DNA from: Bryobacterales bacterium
GTDB taxonomy: Bacteria > Acidobacteriota > Terriglobia > Bryobacterales > Bryobacteraceae
NCBI GenBank assembly: GCA_003132905.1
Contig: PKZC01000251.1
Location: 1-7,779 of the forward strand
Length of the DNA stretch: 7,779 nt
Direction: 5' to 3'
The notes beneath the pieces are model-generated. The model saw only the letters and a program-made list of their open reading frames with translations, was not told the DNA's origin and did no database searches. Shown in pieces: positions 6,333-7,779 of this stretch. Every line of letters begins with the position of its first letter. The stretch's first letter is position 1. The position numbers and the translations under genes were made by a program.

Positions 6333-6355
6333 AGTGGGCGAAAGCCCACTTTTTT
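6333..6355 (+). terminator. rimP leader: hairpin plus U-run between promoter and rimP (putative attenuator)
   Basis: AGTGGGC (6333-6339) pairs perfectly with GCCCACT (6344-6350) around a GAAA tetraloop, and six T residues (6350-6355) follow. This is the form of an intrinsic terminator, yet it lies between the likely rimP promoter and the rimP start codon at 6386, so it can only act as an attenuator or leader structure. Similar GUGGGC/GCCCAC hairpins upstream of rimP are known as the rimP leader, proposed from comparative searches for premature terminators. NusA, encoded two genes on, acts on termination at such hairpins, so feedback control is a reasonable inference. Upstream AAAGTG (6324-6329) could pair with CACTTT (6347-6352) and disrupt the hairpin. 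Confidence 0.72.
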
Positions 6356-6385
6356 ATTGCAATAGGTTGGAATAGATCGAAGCGG

Positions 6386-6925
6386 ATGTCGCTCATTGCC
6401 AAAGACGAGATTGTCGCAAAGATCGCGGAAATCGCCGAGCGGGTTGCCGATCCGGAAGGGATCGAGATTGTTGACGTGCAACTACTAGGAGCGGGCCGCG
6501 GCCGGCTGCTGCGCATTTTCATTGACCGGTTCGAGGGCTCGCCTAGACCGGGATCTGGCGGTGCTTCGGACGATCGTCCGCTGGGCGTCTCTCACGCCGA
6601 CTGCGAATTTATTTCGCACCAGGTAGGAACTATTTTGGATATCGAGGACGTCATACCTGGGGATAGTTACACGCTAGAGGTCAGTTCGCCGGGCCTTGAG
6701 CGTAAGTTATCAAAAGCGAAGGACTTCGAGAGATTCGTGGGTCAGAAAGCAAAAGTCGTGCTGCGGGAGCCGGTAGAAAACCAGCGTCGCTGGGAAGGCA
6801 AGCTGGCCGGAATCTCGCAGGGCATCGTTGCTCTGGAAATTGCAGCGCTTGAGCCAGCCGCCGGAAGAGTCATCCACTTCGCGCTGGATCAGGTCCAAAA
6901 AGCCAACCTGAAGTTTGACTGGTAA
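6386..6925 (+). CDS. rimP: Ribosome maturation factor RimP
   Basis: Cytoplasmic factor that binds the free 30S subunit and assists its maturation. The 179 residues exceed the roughly 150 of E. coli RimP. The N-terminal domain begins MSLIAKDEIVAKIAEIAERV and carries GIEIVDVQLLGAGRGRLLRIFID (25-47). The family's core signature follows: GVSHADCEFISHQVGTILD (67-85), VIPGDSYTLEVSSPGLERKL (89-108), then an SH3-like C-terminal domain to 179. A polar Gly/Ser/Asp/Pro insert at about 50-66 accounts for much of the extra length and should be a loop. The frame stays open back to a GTG at 6305, but that extension would translate the promoter and the leader hairpin, so ATG 6386 is preferred. Its ribosome binding site is weak. 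nusA follows after 34 nt. Confidence 0.95.
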   Translation: MSLIAKDEIVAKIAEIAERVADPEGIEIVDVQLLGAGRGRLLRIFIDRFEGSPRPGSGGASDDRPLGVSHADCEFISHQVGTILDIEDVIPGDSYTLEVSSPGLERKLSKAKDFERFVGQKAKVVLREPVENQRRWEGKLAGISQGIVALEIAALEPAAGRVIHFALDQVQKANLKFDW

Positions 6926-6947
6926 TTTTCACTCCCAGACAGTTTGA

Positions 6948-6954
6948 GAAGAGG
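6948..6954 (+). promoter_or_regulatory. Ribosome binding site that fixes the nusA GTG start
   Basis: GAAGAGG lies five bases before GTG at 6960. This strong Shine-Dalgarno sequence, together with the family-typical MASIYQSIEIL beginning, decides for the GTG start, since no in-frame ATG lies nearby. Confidence 0.75.
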
Positions 6955-6959
6955 AAACA

Positions 6960-7779
6960 GTGGCTAGTATCTATCAGTCCATTGAGATTTTGAGCAAGGA
7001 GAAGGGCATTGACCCGCAGATCGTTATCGATGCGGTGAAGGATGCCATGCTGGTGGCCGCCCGCAAGCACTTCCGCACCACCGAAGATCTGGTGGCGGCA
7101 TTTAACGATGCCACCGGTGCGCTCGAAATCTACGGGGTAAAGAAAGTAGTAGAGACCGTCCAGGATCCTGTGAAAGAAATCTCCCTGGGCGACGCGCAGC
7201 GAATGGATCCCGAGGCTCAATTGGAATCGGAAGTGAGGTTCCCCAAGCCCACCGAGGCGCTTGGCCGCATCTCGGCCCAAACCGCCAAGCAGGTGATTCT
7301 GCAAAAGGTTCGCGAAGCCGAACGGGAGACTATTTTCTCCGAATATTCGGGCCGCGTCGGTGAACTGGTCAACTGCATGGTGAAACGCATCGAGGGTCAG
7401 GATCTGATCGTCGATCTCGGCAAAACCGAAGCCCGTCTGCTTAAGAAGGAACAAAGTAAACTCGAAAACTTCAGCGTCGGCGATCGCGCCCGTTGCGTGA
7501 TTCGCAGCGTGGAAAAGGCCGGTAAGAACGCGGGTGTCATCGTTTCCCGTGCCGCGCCGGAGCTTGTGATGCGCCTGTTCGAACAGGAAGTCCCCGAGAT
7601 TTACGACAACACTGTGGTCATTAAAGGCTGTGCGCGCGAAGCCGGAGAACGCACCAAGATCGCCGTGGTTAGCCGGGATCGCGATGTGGATAGCGTGGGT
7701 GCCTGCGTGGGAATGAAGGGCATGCGCGTGCAGTCCATCATCCGCGAGCTGCGCGGCGAAAAGATCGACATCATCGAGT
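6960..7779 (+). CDS. nusA: Transcription termination/antitermination factor NusA, 3' end missing
   Basis: RNA polymerase-binding factor that modulates pausing, intrinsic termination and antitermination. The window holds the first 273 residues of a protein usually about 480-530 long; the frame is still open at the last base. The N-terminal polymerase-binding domain spans about 1-127, ending with the conserved GRISAQTAKQVILQKVREAE (102-121). The S1 RNA-binding domain spans about 131-198 (GRVGELVNCMVKRI, then VDLGKTEARLLKKEQ). The first KH domain starts at about 203 (FEQEVPEIYDNTVVIKG) and includes VGACVGMKGMRVQSI, with the GMKG RNA-binding loop at 251-254. The second KH domain would lie beyond the window. 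The start is GTG, behind a good ribosome binding site. In many bacteria infB comes next, and rimP directly upstream fits that operon. Confidence 0.96.
   Translation, partial: MASIYQSIEILSKEKGIDPQIVIDAVKDAMLVAARKHFRTTEDLVAAFNDATGALEIYGVKKVVETVQDPVKEISLGDAQRMDPEAQLESEVRFPKPTEALGRISAQTAKQVILQKVREAERETIFSEYSGRVGELVNCMVKRIEGQDLIVDLGKTEARLLKKEQSKLENFSVGDRARCVIRSVEKAGKNAGVIVSRAAPELVMRLFEQEVPEIYDNTVVIKGCAREAGERTKIAVVSRDRDVDSVGACVGMKGMRVQSIIRELRGEKIDIIE

Noticed and set aside
6305..6385. rimP starting at GTG 6305, adding 27 residues
   Set aside because: It would translate through the TATAAT box and the leader hairpin. RimP proteins begin close to MSLIAKDEIV at 6386.
1..7779. Search for a novel defence, mobile or secretion system
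   Set aside because: All genes but one belong to known housekeeping or envelope families. I saw no transposase, integrase, toxin-antitoxin pair, terminal repeats or tRNA-associated site.

Overview
The window looks like the chromosome of a moderately GC-rich Gram-negative bacterium, most likely an acidobacterium. The evidence is circumstantial: an Mla-type phospholipid transport cluster whose MCE protein carries a helical repeat tail, an ATPase with a 'YDSPTAGLDP' Walker B region, a long S9 peptidase with a C-terminal beta-rich domain, and a RimP-NusA pair. I infer the phylum from general family knowledge and have not searched for it.

Positions 1-6038 hold five genes on the + strand, separated by gaps of only 3 to 17 nt, so probably one transcription unit that begins upstream of the window. 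They are a 5'-truncated MlaE-type permease, an MlaF-type ATPase, an MlaD-type MCE protein with five 34-residue repeats, a ChbG/HpnK (YdjC) family carbohydrate deacetylase starting at TTG, and an 888-residue S9 prolyl oligopeptidase-type protein. The first three form an ABC transporter that moves lipids between the inner and outer membranes. The other two may serve envelope or peptide turnover, but their link to lipid transport rests only on position.

A small gene on the - strand (5986-6261) runs convergently into the end of the peptidase gene, overlapping it by 53 bp. It encodes a 91-residue protein with an uncharged Ala/Gly/Ile stretch that continues into strict five-residue repeats. It is divergent from the next gene pair across about 124 bp. 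That gap holds a 14-bp inverted repeat containing a TATAAT box, followed by a short hairpin and U-run of the kind known as the rimP leader.

From 6386 to the window end are rimP (30S maturation factor) and the first 273 codons of nusA (GTG start), the beginning of the conserved rimP-nusA-infB operon. I saw no mobile element, tRNA, rRNA, CRISPR array or defence system. The most notable points are the MlaF-type ATPase lacking both its usual catalytic glutamate and its switch histidine, the extra domain on the peptidase, the pentad-repeat small protein, and the attenuator-like rimP leader.
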